64,000 nt of DNA from Diplocarpon mali. Taxonomy: Eukaryota; Ascomycota; Leotiomycetes; Helotiales; Drepanopezizaceae. How positions within the stretch are numbered: the first letter of the stretch is position 1; every line of letters begins with the position of its first letter. Location of the stretch: positions 55,266 through 119,265 of the forward strand of contig JAENRP010000119.1 of assembly GCA_024741835.1 (NCBI GenBank), written 5' to 3'. The position numbers and the translations under genes are program-made. The notes below the pieces were generated by a model that ran no database searches, was not told the origin of the DNA, and saw only the letters and a program-made list of their open reading frames with translations. This document shows positions 12,499-25,124 of this stretch, piece by piece.

Positions 12499-12536
12499 GG
12501 GGGACAAAGACTCAACACCTATATGCGGTGTCCCCC
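12499..12536. repeat. Inverted repeat, 8-bp arms
   Basis: GGGGGACA at 12499-12506 is matched by TGTCCCCC at 12529-12536. A second, nested pair ACACC/GGTGT (12515-12519, 12527-12531) gives an alternative hairpin. It lies at the left boundary of the AT-rich island, so it might be a decayed terminal repeat, but no partner was found at the other end. Confidence 0.5.
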
Positions 12537-13461
12537 ACGAACCTCTAGACTCCTTTTACGACGATAAGTCACCTATATGGTTTTACTTTACTACAGGAAA
12601 GTTTGTAGAGCTGAGATTGAGTTACGATAACTTGAGGAGAAGTTTTCAGTAAGGCTATAACCGCTTTTGCCGAGTTTTTACTATTGACCTGCTACCGATA
12701 CCTTTGCTATAGTAATACCTGCGATATAATAACACGAAGAGATTTGGAAATAATAGGTAGGAATATAATATAGTAGCTATAAAAGTCCTAGCTGGATTTA
12801 ATATCTGCTATTTACTAAGCTTGAATTAAAGTGGCTAGTTCATAAAGTATAAGCCCCTTTTAACTCTTTCGAAAGATCCGACTCTTAGCAACCTACTAGC
12901 ACTCTTCTGCTTGAGAAGCCCGTTTAGCCTAATATCAAGAGGGCTATTAGTCTTCCTACACCTATAGCCTCCTACGCCCTTTGTAATATTTGAAAGCTAG
13001 ATAGCGGCTATTTTATAAGTTTAATCTTAATCTTACGACTATTATAGCATTATACCACGAGTTTGATAGCCTACCCGAGCGCTAGGCTGCGACTTTGAAA
13101 GTATAAGAAGGATATTAGAAGGAAGAGAGGCTCAAAGGTATAATATAGAATTAATACTAGACTAGATAGATAGCTTATAAGCTTTACTTAAGGGTTATAT
13201 TCACTTTTTCTCATTACGTAGTACACGTGGTATGCGTAGATAGCTAGAGATTATGTAGCTAGTAGAGGATTGTATTATAAAGGTATAGGATACCCCTTTG
13301 GTACTATACTAAATAGATTCTGTAAAGCTCTATACTATTAATAAGAGCTTATATAATAGAAAAAAGGAGAATGTATACTACCTGCGGAATATATACCTTA
13401 GCTTTTGGAAGATTAGGGTCTTACAGTGGTATATAGTCTCATAAATTAATATAGCACATTG

Positions 13462-13493
<32 letters not shown>

Positions 13494-13495
13494 AT
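13462..13495. repeat. (TA)n(TG)n microsatellite
   Basis: Alternating TA then TG dinucleotides inside the AT-rich island. Confidence 0.9.
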
Positions 13496-13540
13496 AAACG
13501 CGGCTGAAGTGTAGATTCAAATTATAAAAGCGACCAATTT

Positions 13541-14642
13541 GGGTTCATAATGTCATGTGAAATATGCACCCATCAACGGGATCAATTTAATCACAAAAAA
13601 TCCCGACATATAAGCTGCTCTCGTTTAGCCCTCGCCGCCGATTTCCCTGCCGCTATTTCCCTGCTATCCAACCTTTATTTATTTCCACATGCTTTCTCTT
13701 GTTTCTCTACTACACCGAGCTTGCGGATCTGCTCAGATTATGTGTACTAATAGCTAGGCCTCTGGAAAAGAGGACAAGGAAGAGGAGGAGGGGGAAGCTT
13801 GAAAAGCTGCGTTGTAAATTATATTCAATTATGAATACAACCTGCAATTTGAAAAGGGTATAAGCCTTACGGAAATCATTGACTTCAAATTAATTTGTGG
13901 TAGAAGTGCTACCTGTTTCTCGAACTTGATCAGTATGGCTAATAATACGAGAGGACAAGACTTGCGAGATATTGGAAAATTTTCACTTCCTCTTTAGCTC
14001 GGGCTCCTATTAGCAAGGAATAAGGAAAAGCTATTGTTTGAAGGTAAAGGCAATTTTCGCGTTTCCATAGGAGCTGGCTTGCCCAGCGATATCGAATAAC
14101 ACAAGAATACGCATAGCAAATTCGCACCCATCCGAGCTACTCTCTACACACCCCTCAAAATGACTTAAACTGATCAGCTTTTGTCGGCCCAGGTAAGCAA
14201 TTAGTCAATTCGAATTTCTAAAAAGAGCTGATTTTCAAGTGATACTATTTTTAAACTAAGTATACTTTAAAGTGAATACCAAGCCGTGAGGATAGATTGA
14301 CTTGTCAGAATTGCTCCAATCGGTCGTGGAAATTAACTTGAATTTAAGTAAGGTGAGCTATGCATTCCAACATTTTCTTTTTTGAGTTGGGTGGTAACCC
14401 TCCCTTGAGGCTGCGCCTCTGCCAACTTTCTGCATCAGTCTCTTGGCACAAGAGTCATCGGAACTGCCAAGCGAGCACCTTATTGCTGAGCCTCAGTCAG
14501 GTTGCCGAACCAAATATCATCATCCGGATATTATTGGAACAATCACAGCTTTGATCTCGCCGAAAGAATCAGGCAGCATTTTCGGAGTACAACTTTTACC
14601 CTTTGCTTTCTATCCATCGATCTTGCTCACTCGGACCTTGGA
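13541..14642. other. Intergenic right flank of the AT-rich island
   Basis: Still somewhat AT-rich; no supported gene. The last few hundred bases are presumably the promoter and 5' UTR of the gene starting at 14643. Confidence 0.4.
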
Positions 14643-17116
14643 ATGGATCGCCAAATTGCACCTCCCCCGCCTTACTCCGAAACAGATATATATTCAAATG
14701 CGGGATCTTCACAACATCCAATCTTCACTCCCACCACTTCCCATGCAGACAATATATCTGTATCTGCGCAGAATATCCCTTCAACAGTCTCATCCGTTGA
14801 AGAGACCGTCTACACCCCGATCTACTCTCCCGCGAGTTCTGCGCATCAAAATCAAGTGTTTGTAGACAACCACGACCATGTCTCCACTACGTCTGCAACC
14901 ACCTACTTCGAATGTCGACCTGTGCGTAGGCAGTTTTCCGCCGGCCCGCTCAAGACGATCAATATATCAGTAAACATACGAACAGACCCAAGAAACGTAC
15001 CATATCCACAAGAGCTCCAAGCGATGGACATTAGTGACCAAGACTGGGCCACATTCGTGAACTATCTACTTCCGGAACATGCAGCTGCTGTGAACAACGA
15101 TGTGGCAGACCGGAAACTCAACGCCGAGTTGATCGACGGGCGAATGCACCGGCTTACACTTGGGAAAGAAAGTCGATCGATGATTGATCTACGGGAAGTG
15201 GATGCACAGCTGGAACCATTACGATCTACACACAACGAGGATAGCTCTCAAAGACTGGAAGCCACGCTCTGCGAATGGAACGATGGATTCTTCAAGCCGA
15301 GAGGCATAAATGTCTCAAACTCCAATATGGTCACGAAAGTCGCCGTGGTTGAAGGTGCCGGCCGAATGCCTGGGTCGTGGATCCCTTGGGAACATGAAAT
15401 GAACCCTGGAGGGACAAGTAGCAGTAACCCAAATGCTAGAAAAGGGTTCTTTAATAGCTTCATGCAAGCTGGTCCGCAGGGTTTCAAGATGGGACCTATA
15501 GTTGCAGGTACGAAAGTTTACCCTCTGCTTCCCATCATCTTATCTTTATTTCACCCATATTTTACCATCTGCGATATGAGTCACCTAGCCAGCCCGTGTA
15601 ATCATTATTGGCATTCAACCAACGCTTTCGTTATCTTTTCAGCGAGGGGAGATGAAACCAATTCATAGAGCCTCATAAAGAGTCAAAATGTCTGATGTTT
15701 GCAAGTACTAAATGAAAGCTAGACAATGACGGTTTCAGAATTGGGAGAAATGGGCTACGAGTAAGACTTCTGTCAAGCTAGTCTGCTGTATCTAAATCCA
15801 TACAGGCAGACAATAATGGTTTCCGGATTGGGAATATTCTCGTAGCAGATTCCCACGGCTTCAGACTTGGTGGGAGCCGAGGCTTCAATGCAGATAATAA
15901 CGGAGTGAGCTTCGGAGGTAAGACTTGGGCGCGGCGAGAGTCCCATGATTCGGGGAGAGGCCATGGATGCCATGGTCATCGGGATCACCGCGGGCGAGCA
16001 CGTTCTCACGGCCGTCACGGTAGAAGACAAGGAAGGTCACCATCTACTGCGAGTGGATCCAGCTTTTTGGACTCGAGTTCATCAGTGTCTGATCTGTCGG
16101 TCGGGTCACTTCCAGAGTGCGAAGACCTCAGCGATCAGCAGTTGCCAGTTGTCAAGCAATCTCTCACGGAGTGGTTGAACCATCCGGACCAACCTATTAC
16201 CAAGGAAATCGTCAGAGACATATGCCAGAAAATCCAATGCGCTGATGATGACACCTCTCAGCAGAAAGATTCGGATTTTTATGCTTTGAGGAAGGATGTA
16301 AAGGACTTGACAAAGCTCTTCAAAGATGCCACAAAAGCGCAGCGAAAGGAACGAAGAGACGCAAGAAAAGAAAAAAAGGCGCTCAAGAAGACTTCCAGGA
16401 AAGAACAACGAATGTCGAGGAGGGCAGAGCGTAGAATCAAGCAAGAGGGTAAGAAAGATGAGAAAACAAGTGTACCTAGAGGGGCGAGAGCAGGCCCACC
16501 CTGGATGTCTCGAGGAATACCGGGAGCTTTTGTCCCCTCGCCTCCGGGTTCTTCTTGTGTCGCATCATCTCCACTACCCACACAGCCTCCGAACCCTCTG
16601 CCAGACAGCTTCCCTTTTGGGCGTTCGGCTTCGGTGCCGTTCATGAAAGGCCTCCCGTGTGGCCGAGACCACATGCCTCCAATGCCGCCAGCAATCGCGG
16701 CATCTCACAATGGCTGGCCCTTCAACCAAAACCCCTCCTACGCGCTCCTGCCTGGAGGTGTATCAGCTCCGGCCAATCCTGCATCGGCAGCACCATTAGC
16801 CGACAACGCGGAGAAACTCCACGACCAGGCTCTTCAGTTCGAGAAGTCGGCTGAGCTAAAGGAGCTGAGAGCGATTGATTTGCAGACTGCTGCTACGGGG
16901 AGAGACGTAAGCGAGACAGAGAGGCTGAAGATGAGAGATGAGGCGACGAGGTTGGAAGAGGAAGCTGAGAAGTATCGACGGGAGGTGGACAGGCTGAGAG
17001 CTGAGGCTGTGCATCTGGATGGGGAGATGGCGAGAGAGATGGAATTAGAGGGCGACGGGACCGGAAATGGGCAAGGGCAGGTGTCAGGAGTTGGTCCGGG
17101 ATCCTATGTTCAATGA
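14643..17116 (+). CDS. Unnamed fungal protein with ADxxGFRxG repeats and a basic coiled coil
   Basis: Exons 14643-15507, 15723-15760 and 15806-17116, about 737 aa. The Pro-rich N-terminus (MDRQIAPPPPYSETDIYS) leads to a conserved-looking globular part (ISDQDWATFVNYLLPEH to EWNDGFFKPRGINV). Residues about 282-345 then hold a run of short repeats: GFKMG, NDGFRIG, NNGFRIG, SHGFRLG, NNGVSFGG, most preceded by AD. The 38-nt middle exon carries just one repeat. The C-terminal half has an Arg/His/Gly-rich patch, a strongly basic Lys/Arg helix (about 480-535), a Pro-rich segment and a long charged coiled coil. No enzyme motif is visible. The exon joins rest on keeping the repeat reading frame. Function unknown; a scaffold or nucleic-acid-associated role is speculative. 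Confidence 0.75.
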
Positions 17117-17287
17117 TTGACGCGTTACGAGAAATGATGAGGATTGGTGCTCGGAGTTCGCGTTTGGATACTGTGCAGCTTCATGCCATGCTCAGATACT
17201 GTCTTCTTCAAGATCTAGGTCCCGAGCCACGAGATCATAATGCAATCTGAATTGCACTCGCTCTGGGACATTTCCTTTGGCTCGATA

Positions 17288-18322
17288 TCACCTCCCGGGA
17301 ACCTCAAGCAGGACACCCCCATCGATGGCAATGACCTCCCCGTTGACATACTTATTCTTTGCCAAGAACATAATGCCCTGCGCCATCTCCTCATCACTGC
17401 CCGCCCTCTGCGCAGGAACATGTCCCTTCTCCTCAATCTTCTCATCCGGTAACTCGCTCTTCTGATTCTCATCGCTCTCCTTCGTCGTCATCTCCGAAGG
17501 GAAGTAGCCAGGCGCGATACTATTGACCCGGATGCCGACCTTCTTGAACTCGTACGCCATGAGCTTGGATAGGTGGACCGTGGCTCCTTTGGCGGCATTG
17601 TAGCTGAAGTGGCCTTGAGCGTGATTCATGATACCGGACATAGACGAGATGACGATGACCGAGGCGGATAGATGGCCATGTGCTTCTCGGCCGGCTTGGA
17701 GGAGTGGGAGGAAGGCGACCGTGGAGAACTATGCAGGTTAGATCTCCTCGACTTGCCAATTGCTATCAAGTCAAACACTGACGTAGACCCCAGAGACATT
17801 GGTATTGAACGTATCCGACCACTCCCCAAAACCCTCCCCTTCAAACAGTGTCTTCTTCAGCTCGGAGGCCTTCTCGCTCTCCGGCTCAGCCTTGGGTCCC
17901 GAGATCCCAGCGTTGCAGATCAAGAGGTTGATGTACTTCTCCTTCTCCGAGATCTCGGCGACCAAGTTCTCGAGGTCTTCTTTCTTGGTGACGTCACAAG
18001 GTCCGATGCTTACTTTTTATCAGTACCATAGGATGATAGCTGTTGGGGGGTTGGTGACTTACGGGATGATTCGGCCGCCAGTTGCTGGCTCGTGGCTCTT
18101 TGCGGCGTTCTCCAGAGCGTCCATGCGGCGGCCGGTGATGTAGACCTTTGCTCGGTTGGCTGCGAGTGCTTGCGCTGCCCTGTTTCCTATTAGTATCAGA
18201 GACGTATGCATGATGCTTTCAAGTTACATCAAGCCAATTCCAGTTCCACCTCCAGTGATTACGCAAACGTGATCTTCGACGGAGAAGAGCTTGTCCGCTC
18301 GCAGGTCCTTGGTCTGCACCAT
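17288..18322 (-). CDS. Short-chain dehydrogenase/reductase (classical SDR)
   Basis: Four inferred exons: 18228-18322, 18063-18179, 17783-18008 and 17288-17728, giving 292 aa. The cofactor motif VITGGGTGIGL (TGxxxGIG) lies near residues 22-32, CNAG (NNAG motif) follows near 119, and the catalytic Ser...YNAAKG triad motif is in exon 4 with KVGIRVNSIAPGYF after it. The end NGEVIAIDGG is typical of SDRs. NAD(P)-dependent oxidoreductase, probably cytosolic; the substrate cannot be told from sequence. Splices are supported by exact frame restoration (GLM-AAQ, IPI-GPCDV, GVY-FSTV). The gene is tandem with CCZ1 on the same strand, about 550 bp apart. Confidence 0.9.
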
Positions 18323-18869
18323 GGTGATGATCCCTTCACGGACTGTGATGAATACTGAAGCAGGTACTGTATACGACGAATGTGGTTATCGAGGAGTGTA
18401 AAGTGCGCGAGGTGAAGGCTTTTTTGAAAGTTGTGGTGTGAAAGCTGAAGCGCTGACACTTGCAAACGTGCCAGGACGTACCTCTTTGGACCAACGTCAT
18501 AGTCTGGTTTTCAGATGCAAGCACTTCTTCCCGTGACGCCCAATACCGCCAAAGCCACACAGCCTACAAGACTCTGGCCTTCTTCCGTCCAGTTTTCTCT
18601 CTCCGGACGATGCAGCTGGCGCAGTGAGGGCTCGAAGCTCTATATATCTAGCTCCAGGAACCGAAGCTTGATCTACCCCTAGCACTCGACAGTACCGGTC
18701 TTAGCTCGGGAGGAAATCGTACATTTACTTTGTATAATTGAGGCAGGCATCTTCTCATCATGGGGGCTTGTGCTCAGCGATACGAGTGATCGGAGGGTGA
18801 CATCGATACTCCCTGCAGCTACAGCCAGGCCTGATTGTTCCAGAGCTCAAAATCTAACCAAAAATATAT
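18323..18869. promoter_or_regulatory. Intergenic: SDR promoter and CCZ1 3' end
   Basis: About 550 bp with no supported gene, upstream of the dehydrogenase start and downstream of the CCZ1 stop. Confidence 0.4.
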
Positions 18870-21503
18870 TTACCTCTGTAGATTCAACAGATCTTCTATG
18901 TATCGCTTCGTGTCGACTCCAATACCCTGCGCCAGCTTTCCCGGACCAGAAGTCCAGCTAGACTCTGATGCAGCTACAGAAGGACCGCTGGCAAACCTGC
19001 CTGCCGACTTGGCTGCGACATGGTCACTTGCTCGCCGTATCAAGAATATCTCTTTATCATTGGGCGCAACCTCGTAGTTCAGCGATTCAAGGTATGGGTG
19101 TGCAGGGCCCGAAGTCATACTCGCACCGAAGGTGCTTGTTCCCCCGGACTTGAGCGGCGGGCCTATTGTTTGCTGGCTATCTGGGCTTTCTTCTTTCACC
19201 AGCGATGGGGCAACGAAGCGAACCTCTGATGGAGTTGGGTCCGGTATTTTCGTCCAAACCACCCACCATCCTCGGCTTGTCTTGCATGTACGCTCAAGTG
19301 AGGAGTCGTCTGTGCTGCTTGCGACGTATGTGTTGACGATCTGCATGTGCGTATTCAGGGCCTCGATGCGAGACCAGGCTAGAGATTCCGTAGGATACGA
19401 CTGCATCTGGAGCGGATCCGGTATATTGGGAATAGTCGAGTTGATAGTCAGGAGTTTCGGGTCCCAAACAAGATCATATATAGGAGTGGCGGATTCTTCA
19501 GCGGCAGCTGCCTCCGGTCTGGATGCTCGATAAGCTGTCGAAACAAGCAGCGGTTTCATGAGAGGAGTGACCTGGTTGTGCAGAGAACGATAAAGACCCG
19601 AAAGTGCCAATGCATCTGTTCTCAGTTCGAAGAGGAACACAAACACGAAAGGTCGGTTGACGTAAACAACAACGCGAAGTTTTTTCGTCTTGTTTCTGTC
19701 CTGACTCTCGTAGGAAGTAGTCGACGTGCCAGTGTGCTCTGAGCCATTGGCCGTGGATTGTGACAGTTTACGGTCACCTAGGTCGATACTGATCTCCGTC
19801 TCTGTTCGGGCATCCTCCTTTCTCTCTAATTCAAGGGTCAAGGTCCTTAGCAGCAGTCTCGAGTTCGAGTCGTCTTTGGAGCCGTGCTCTAGTTCCTCAG
19901 GATCTACGCCTGAATCTTCAGCATCATCGTCGATGTTTCCTAAAAGGCCTATCAGATAGTGTCCCGAAGAGCCTTTGTGTGCATACGTCGACGTCTCAAA
20001 TGTACCGTCGGTTCTTGAAGGACTGTTGCTAGGCTGTGAAGTCTGCGGTGATTCAACCTTGTCATCACTCTCAAACATGGGTTTGACTCCAGAAACCTCT
20101 GCTACTGACGTTGAGCCCAGCGACCAGTGGGTCCCGTAGCCGAACTTGAAATATTGAACAAATCTGTTTCCTTTGATGGTCGAATCGCTCTCAGATCCGG
20201 TAAGACTGGATGGTCTTCGTCGAAGCGACGGCCGCCGCGAGACAGCCGCCGGGCCACTAGGTGTTCCAGCCCTATTATCTGGCATCGGATCAACCGTGGC
20301 CATTGAATTCTGAAGCGTAGGACTGTCTCGATGGCTTTTTTCATGGAAGCTTAGCCCGTATACCTGCCGTGCTTTCTTTTTCGTCTCGTGAGGAAGCGCA
20401 TCCTCCCGGACAGGGGATTTCTTCTTGAACTTCTTCGTTCGACGATCCGAGCTTGGGTTATCAATCACACCGTATGCGTAAGGTCCCCATTTGTACAGAT
20501 CTTCGACCCAATGAGAAACATCACGCAGCGACTTTCGCGACAACGCTCCAGTGCCGAGGAAGACTGTTCCGTCTTCTGCTCCTGGGTCATTTCCAGACCC
20601 TAGCCATGGCTCCGTGGGGCTTTTCTCCGCGTTTCTCTGATGCGGTGTTCCGGCATTCTTCGACTCCTCTGCTTCACCAAACTTGGATACTATCACATCG
20701 ACGAGTCCTTCGATCCGGCCCACAAAGCCTTCGAGAACCTCTCGCTCCCCGCTGCCTCGCTCCTCTTCCCCAACTCCCATACCGAGCTCTCCACAGGCCG
20801 CAACTTTGATGCCTCCATACAAGGCATTGGCCGGATTTCCATGCATGAGCACGTTCCATGTTGACAAGAACGTGTCCCAATAACGGCCCAGTATACCCAT
20901 GAATTTGGACCTTCTTGTACGGACGAACAGCGCGCTCATAGACGAGGCATGGTGTAGGAGGAAGGTCGAATGTGCTCGTAATAATTCCCCCAAGAGCAAT
21001 ATCGCCGGCTTCACTTCGCGCGAAGAATACTCTGGTATCTCCTCATGCTCTTGCGCCTTCCCTTTTCCAGTGTTCGTGTTCGTTGTGCCCGGGAGAACCG
21101 TCAGATTGATCGACTACAACGAGCTGGTTAGCAACGCCTTGTCAGGAGGGATCGTATGTCGAACAGCTAAGATCCACCACCCTGATTCCAGCTCATGCAG
21201 AACGATTCGAGACTTTTCCGTCTCGACGGTATCAACAGCTCTGCCATCTGAAAAGCTTCTGCCAAATTCTACCATGCCCTGGGCTAGGCCGATCTGCCTT
21301 AACTGTTCGTTGATCTCCTCTCGTGTCGCATCACGCTCAGAATGAATGTTCCGCTTAGTTCTCCGCTCCGTCAATCCGGGAGTCGAGTAGTAGACGATCT
21401 GGTCTTTGATGGTTTCGTCAGTTGTGCCCAAGGAAGGGTTGTAGATTGCCAGAAATCCCAGCTGTGCGGGAATAGCCCTTCTAGGGCCTGCTAGTGAAGG
21501 CAT
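18870..21503 (-). CDS. CCZ1: Vacuolar fusion protein CCZ1
   Basis: Exons 21165-21503 and 18870-21113, about 860 aa. The N-terminal longin-type domain reads PAQLGFLAIYNPSLGTTDETIKDQIVYYS and then ELESGWWILA. After the intron it continues SINLTVLPG and EYSSREVKPAILLLGELLRAHSTFLLHH, which is CCZ1-like. A large Ser-rich, low-complexity insert (about 270-560) precedes the conserved C-terminus. Ccz1 with Mon1 is the guanine-nucleotide exchange factor for the Rab7 homologue Ypt7 on late endosomes, vacuoles and autophagosomes. The 51-bp intron has a weak donor (GTTCGA) but a good branch point (GCTAACC) and acceptor, and removing it restores the domain exactly. Confidence 0.88.
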
Positions 21504-22083
21504 GGATGTGCATCTCAGAGCTCGAAGCTATGCTAAAATATCCTACAAAAGCTTAAGATATGTACCGCAAGAAAAGTTCGGGCCTTTCGTACCGCTGTTC
21601 ATTGTGGTTTCATCTTTATGAGGTGATGATGTCAGAATTTCCCTGTCCGCCAAGCCCGATCGTGGCGGGGCTTGTTTGGACGGGCAGAACCGAGCCGCGA
21701 TACTGCAAAATCGACCTCGCTCCATCATCAATAACCGGCAAGCTGGCCGATCTTTGTCAACATACCGAAGACTCGACGTGCGGTATTAGCTTCTCGTTGT
21801 TCGGCTTGAGATCTAAGCGCCGGTGCGGCGTAGCTTCCTTTCCAGTCGATTATATCTGGTCATGCTCAGAGCCTCCATTCACCAGATTCTGCTGGATTTA
21901 TCAGAGTTCTTAGGTGGTTACTCTGCACCGTTCGGAGAATACCTTCAGAAAATATCCAGATAAGAGGAGTAGCCATAACTCACTAAACTCTCTAGAGAGC
22001 CAACTTGAGATGATGATGTTAAGCGACATTCCCGAGCTCATTTAGAAGTTGACTACTACAGATATTCTTGGAATCAAGCGACG
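21504..22083. promoter_or_regulatory. Divergent promoter region CCZ1 / FMT1
   Basis: About 580 bp between divergent start codons without a supported gene. Confidence 0.4.
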
Positions 22084-23618
22084 ATGATAGCTCTATTTAT
22101 GCTCAGACCCGCACTCAAAAAACACAGTGTCTCTGCCCTGTTTTCACCTAGACATGGAAGAAAATGTTACAGCACGAAGGAATGTAAACCGCTCCGGATC
22201 CTGTTCTGTGGCTCAGATGACTTCAGCATTGCTTCCCTGCGAGCCCTTCATACAGAGCATCTACAGAGCCCAGGCTTAATCAAGTCCATCGATGTTCTCT
22301 GCCGACCTGGGAAGCCTGCGGGCAGATCCCTGAAGAAAATCCGGGAAGGTGAGACGGCTATGCACTTCTCTTCTCTCTTACTGAGAGCTTGTAGTCCCAA
22401 TCAAGGCTGCTGCCGAGGAACTGGGCCTGACGGTTCATGAACGGGACACCTTTACAGGATGGGAGGTCAGAATCTGCATCATCGGTCCTTTCTGTTCAAG
22501 TGCTGATCTGTCCAGCTACCCAAACCCAACGATGAGTCCATCAATCTCATCATCGCAGTCTCGTTTGGACTGTTCGTTCCCCCACGAATCCTCAAAGCTG
22601 CCGAGTATGGAGGCTTGAATGTCCACCCGTCTCTACTGCCCCAGTAGGTGCGCACCAACCTACCAAGCGCTCCCACCAACCTAACCAAGGATCCAGATTC
22701 CGAGGGCCAGCACCTCTGCAGCGTGCAATCATGACATTCGCCAAGGTCACCGGCGTCACCCTCCAGACCTTAGACGACAAATCTTTCGACCACGGCCTCA
22801 TCCTCGCTCAGAAACAGTTCCACATCCCGGATAGAACGCGTATCACATACCCGCAGCTCGTCGACTTCGTGAAGCCGCAGGCAGCCGAGTTATTAGTGAA
22901 AGGCATCCGAAGACGGGTTTTCGTGCCCCCGCTTGTAGAGGTTTGCCCGTACCGCGTGCCGGCGAAATTGACGGCCGCGCCCAAGATCGGATCGGAGGAT
23001 GCGAAGATCGATTTTCATCACCGGGGAGTCAGGTATTGGGCACCGGCGATGCATCGCGCGCTCGGCCGGCTGTGGGGCAATTTCTGGCTCGACCCCGGGT
23101 CGCAGCGACGTCTCATCTTCGAGGATATCGAGGCCGTGGAGAGGCCGACGCCTTTCATCATCCACGGAGGGGAAGCGAGAGACGGGGCCGAGGCTCCTTT
23201 GCCAGATGGCGACGCGCCCCCTTTGGAAGAGTCCATGAGCCTAGAAGATAGGCTGGCGAGCAAAGGTGTTCTGTTCGTGGTCCCGGTCCGGCCGCAGGCA
23301 CCTCCCGGTGGCTCGTCCTCCACGCTCCTCCCGCTCTTCTACGTGGAAGACCGGGAGGCGGTGATCTTCTCGGCCTACGCTGGAGCCTTGAGAGTGAAGC
23401 ACATTACCCTGGCGGGGCAGCCGGCAAAGCCTGCACGGGAGGTCCTGCGCAACATGCAGAAGTTTGGCGTCTGGAGACTGCGGTTTGGGGAGAATGCGAG
23501 ACGACCTGGGAAACAAATCCTGGTGGTCGAGGACGCGAAGGCCGCCGAGGGTGCCCAGAGGGCGTGCGACGCCCGGACGGCCAGCTACAAGTCGATTTGC
23601 GATGCCGCAGGTTTCTGA
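22084..23618 (+). CDS. FMT1: Mitochondrial methionyl-tRNA formyltransferase
   Basis: Exons 22084-22348, 22395-22465, 22516-22643 and 22697-23618, about 461 aa. The Arg/Lys-rich N-terminus (FMLRPALKKHSVSALFSPRHGRK) looks like a mitochondrial presequence. Formyltransferase motifs follow: LRILFCGSDDFSIASLRAL, VPIKAAAEELGL, LIIAVSFGLFVPPRIL, and the hallmark GGLNVHPSLLPQ joined across intron 3 to FRGPAPLQRAI. The C-terminal half is the more variable tRNA-contacting domain. The enzyme transfers formyl from 10-formyl-THF to initiator Met-tRNA in mitochondria. All three introns are about 50 bp and each restores the motif exactly. GC content rises strongly in the last exon. Confidence 0.93.
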
Positions 23619-24655
23619 GGAGAGGTGATGTGCACAGTCTTCCTCCGGTTCGGGGCAAGCCATAGCCTACTGCTCATGTACGATATTGTAGAGTTTAGTC
23701 GCGTGCACAGGACCCGAAAGGAACATCCGGTGCGCTCACCATGCGGTCGCTCGACCGGCGCCGGCGACGAAGCGCTGCACTCCTGATCTCGTGAAACTGG
23801 GACACTGCATGCTGCCACTTCCTCTGGTCATCCCCGCCACCGACCCAGCGGGACGAGACCACGCACTCCAAGCCAGTCAGGGGAAGGAGACGCGAGAGAG
23901 CACCTTGGATAGTCAATCGCGAGCGCACACGGGGAAGATTCGCTTTCTCGGTCTAAGAGCCGGGGATCGGGGTCAACATGCCCGGATGCAATGTATACTC
24001 CCCTCCACCGAGACTGTGAAGATGGGGTGATGGTGCAGTTCCGTTCTATCGCTGCCGAAGGGGTGTCCCACGCCCGCTCTCCCGCGCTCGTATGCCCGGT
24101 GCACCGCTGCGCCACGAGTGAGCAGACGGCTCGCGCAAGGGAGCGTGGCCAGCTACTTGTGGGGGATCGTATCTGTGAGAAGCTGCGGATGGTCGTGGTG
24201 ATGTGGGTGACGTCCGAGATGTGGCTGGGAATCCACACAGTGCACGTCTCCGGTGCCCCGCGTGCCCCTCTTTCCCCCCCTGCGCCCGGCTTCGTGCCGA
24301 CTCGTGCAAGTATATCTTCACCCTACCAGCGTCCGTGGTCGCGTGACATGCCAGCCGCATAGCCGGACCACCGTCTTCTCCGGCTCGCGCTCCTCATCCT
24401 CTCCTACGTCTCCTCTGCGCTCTCGTTCGATCGCTGCAGCTTTCCGGTGTGCAGCTCGTAACGATGCTGGGACAGGGGGGCCGGACGTCTGCTTCCAGCG
24501 CGGCGTGGGAGACCGGTGAGGGAGGGAGGTGCACGGGCTATACACCACGTCGATGCGACCTGTACATGGCTGTGTATTGTGTACGGTGTACTTGGACGTG
24601 GAACACGCACCGATGGACGCGGGCGGAATGCCGCCCATTCCAGGGCTCGGGCTCG

Positions 24656-24713
24656 GACTGAGACTGAGACTGAGACTGAGACGGAGATGGAGACGGAGAC
24701 TGAGAGAGAGATG
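24656..24713. repeat. GAGACT/GAGACG tandem repeat
   Basis: Hexamer-like GAGACT units decaying into GAGACG/GAGATG and then GAGA. Confidence 0.85.
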
Positions 24714-24891
24714 GCGGGCTGGCGGGCTGGCGGGCACGGTGGGGCACGGCACGGGGAAGAACGACGACGAGGAGAGGAGTGCGAGTAGCACGTGCATCGG
24801 CCATCTCTGGGTGGAATGCGGGGGAATTCCTGTCGGCGTGGGAGATGTTGGACCGAGATGGATCTGGTCGCGGTTTGGGGATGAGATGTAT

Positions 24892-25124
24892 GTATATATG
24901 TCAATATCAATATCAATATCAATGTAAATATATATATACATCTATACATATACAAATATGTACATTTACATATACATACGTAAATATACATCTATACATC
25001 TATACATCTACAAATATATAAATTTACATGTACATACGTAAATATACATATATACATCTATACATCTACATCTATACATCTACATCTATACATCTACATC
25101 TATACATCTACATCTATACATCTA
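24892..25124. repeat. AT-rich compound tandem repeat (ATACATCT family)
   Basis: Starts with ATCAATATCA units, then ATATATAC, then an almost perfect 12-bp unit (CTATACATCTAC) repeated several times at about 25050-25122. It ends against a CACGTG hexamer (about 25126-25131). The only strongly AT-rich patch in a GC-rich region. Confidence 0.9.

Larger units (their letters stand above)
12440..13540. other. AT-rich gene-free island, probably mutated repeat DNA
   Basis: Sharp fall in GC with abundant TA steps, frequent stops in all frames and no readable protein. In Pezizomycotina such blocks usually mark transposon remnants altered by repeat-induced point mutation (inference). I could not read any transposase motif. 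A small inverted repeat (12499-12536) and a TA/TG microsatellite (13462-13495) lie inside. Confidence 0.6.

Noticed and set aside
12440..14300. Search for a transposase in the AT-rich island
   Set aside because: No DDE, reverse transcriptase or helicase motif could be read in any frame, so no mobile-element family is claimed.
24318..24991. Long minus-strand frames of about 200 codons
   Set aside because: Encoded by tandem repeats (runs such as IDIDIDI and SLSLSLS); no real protein character.
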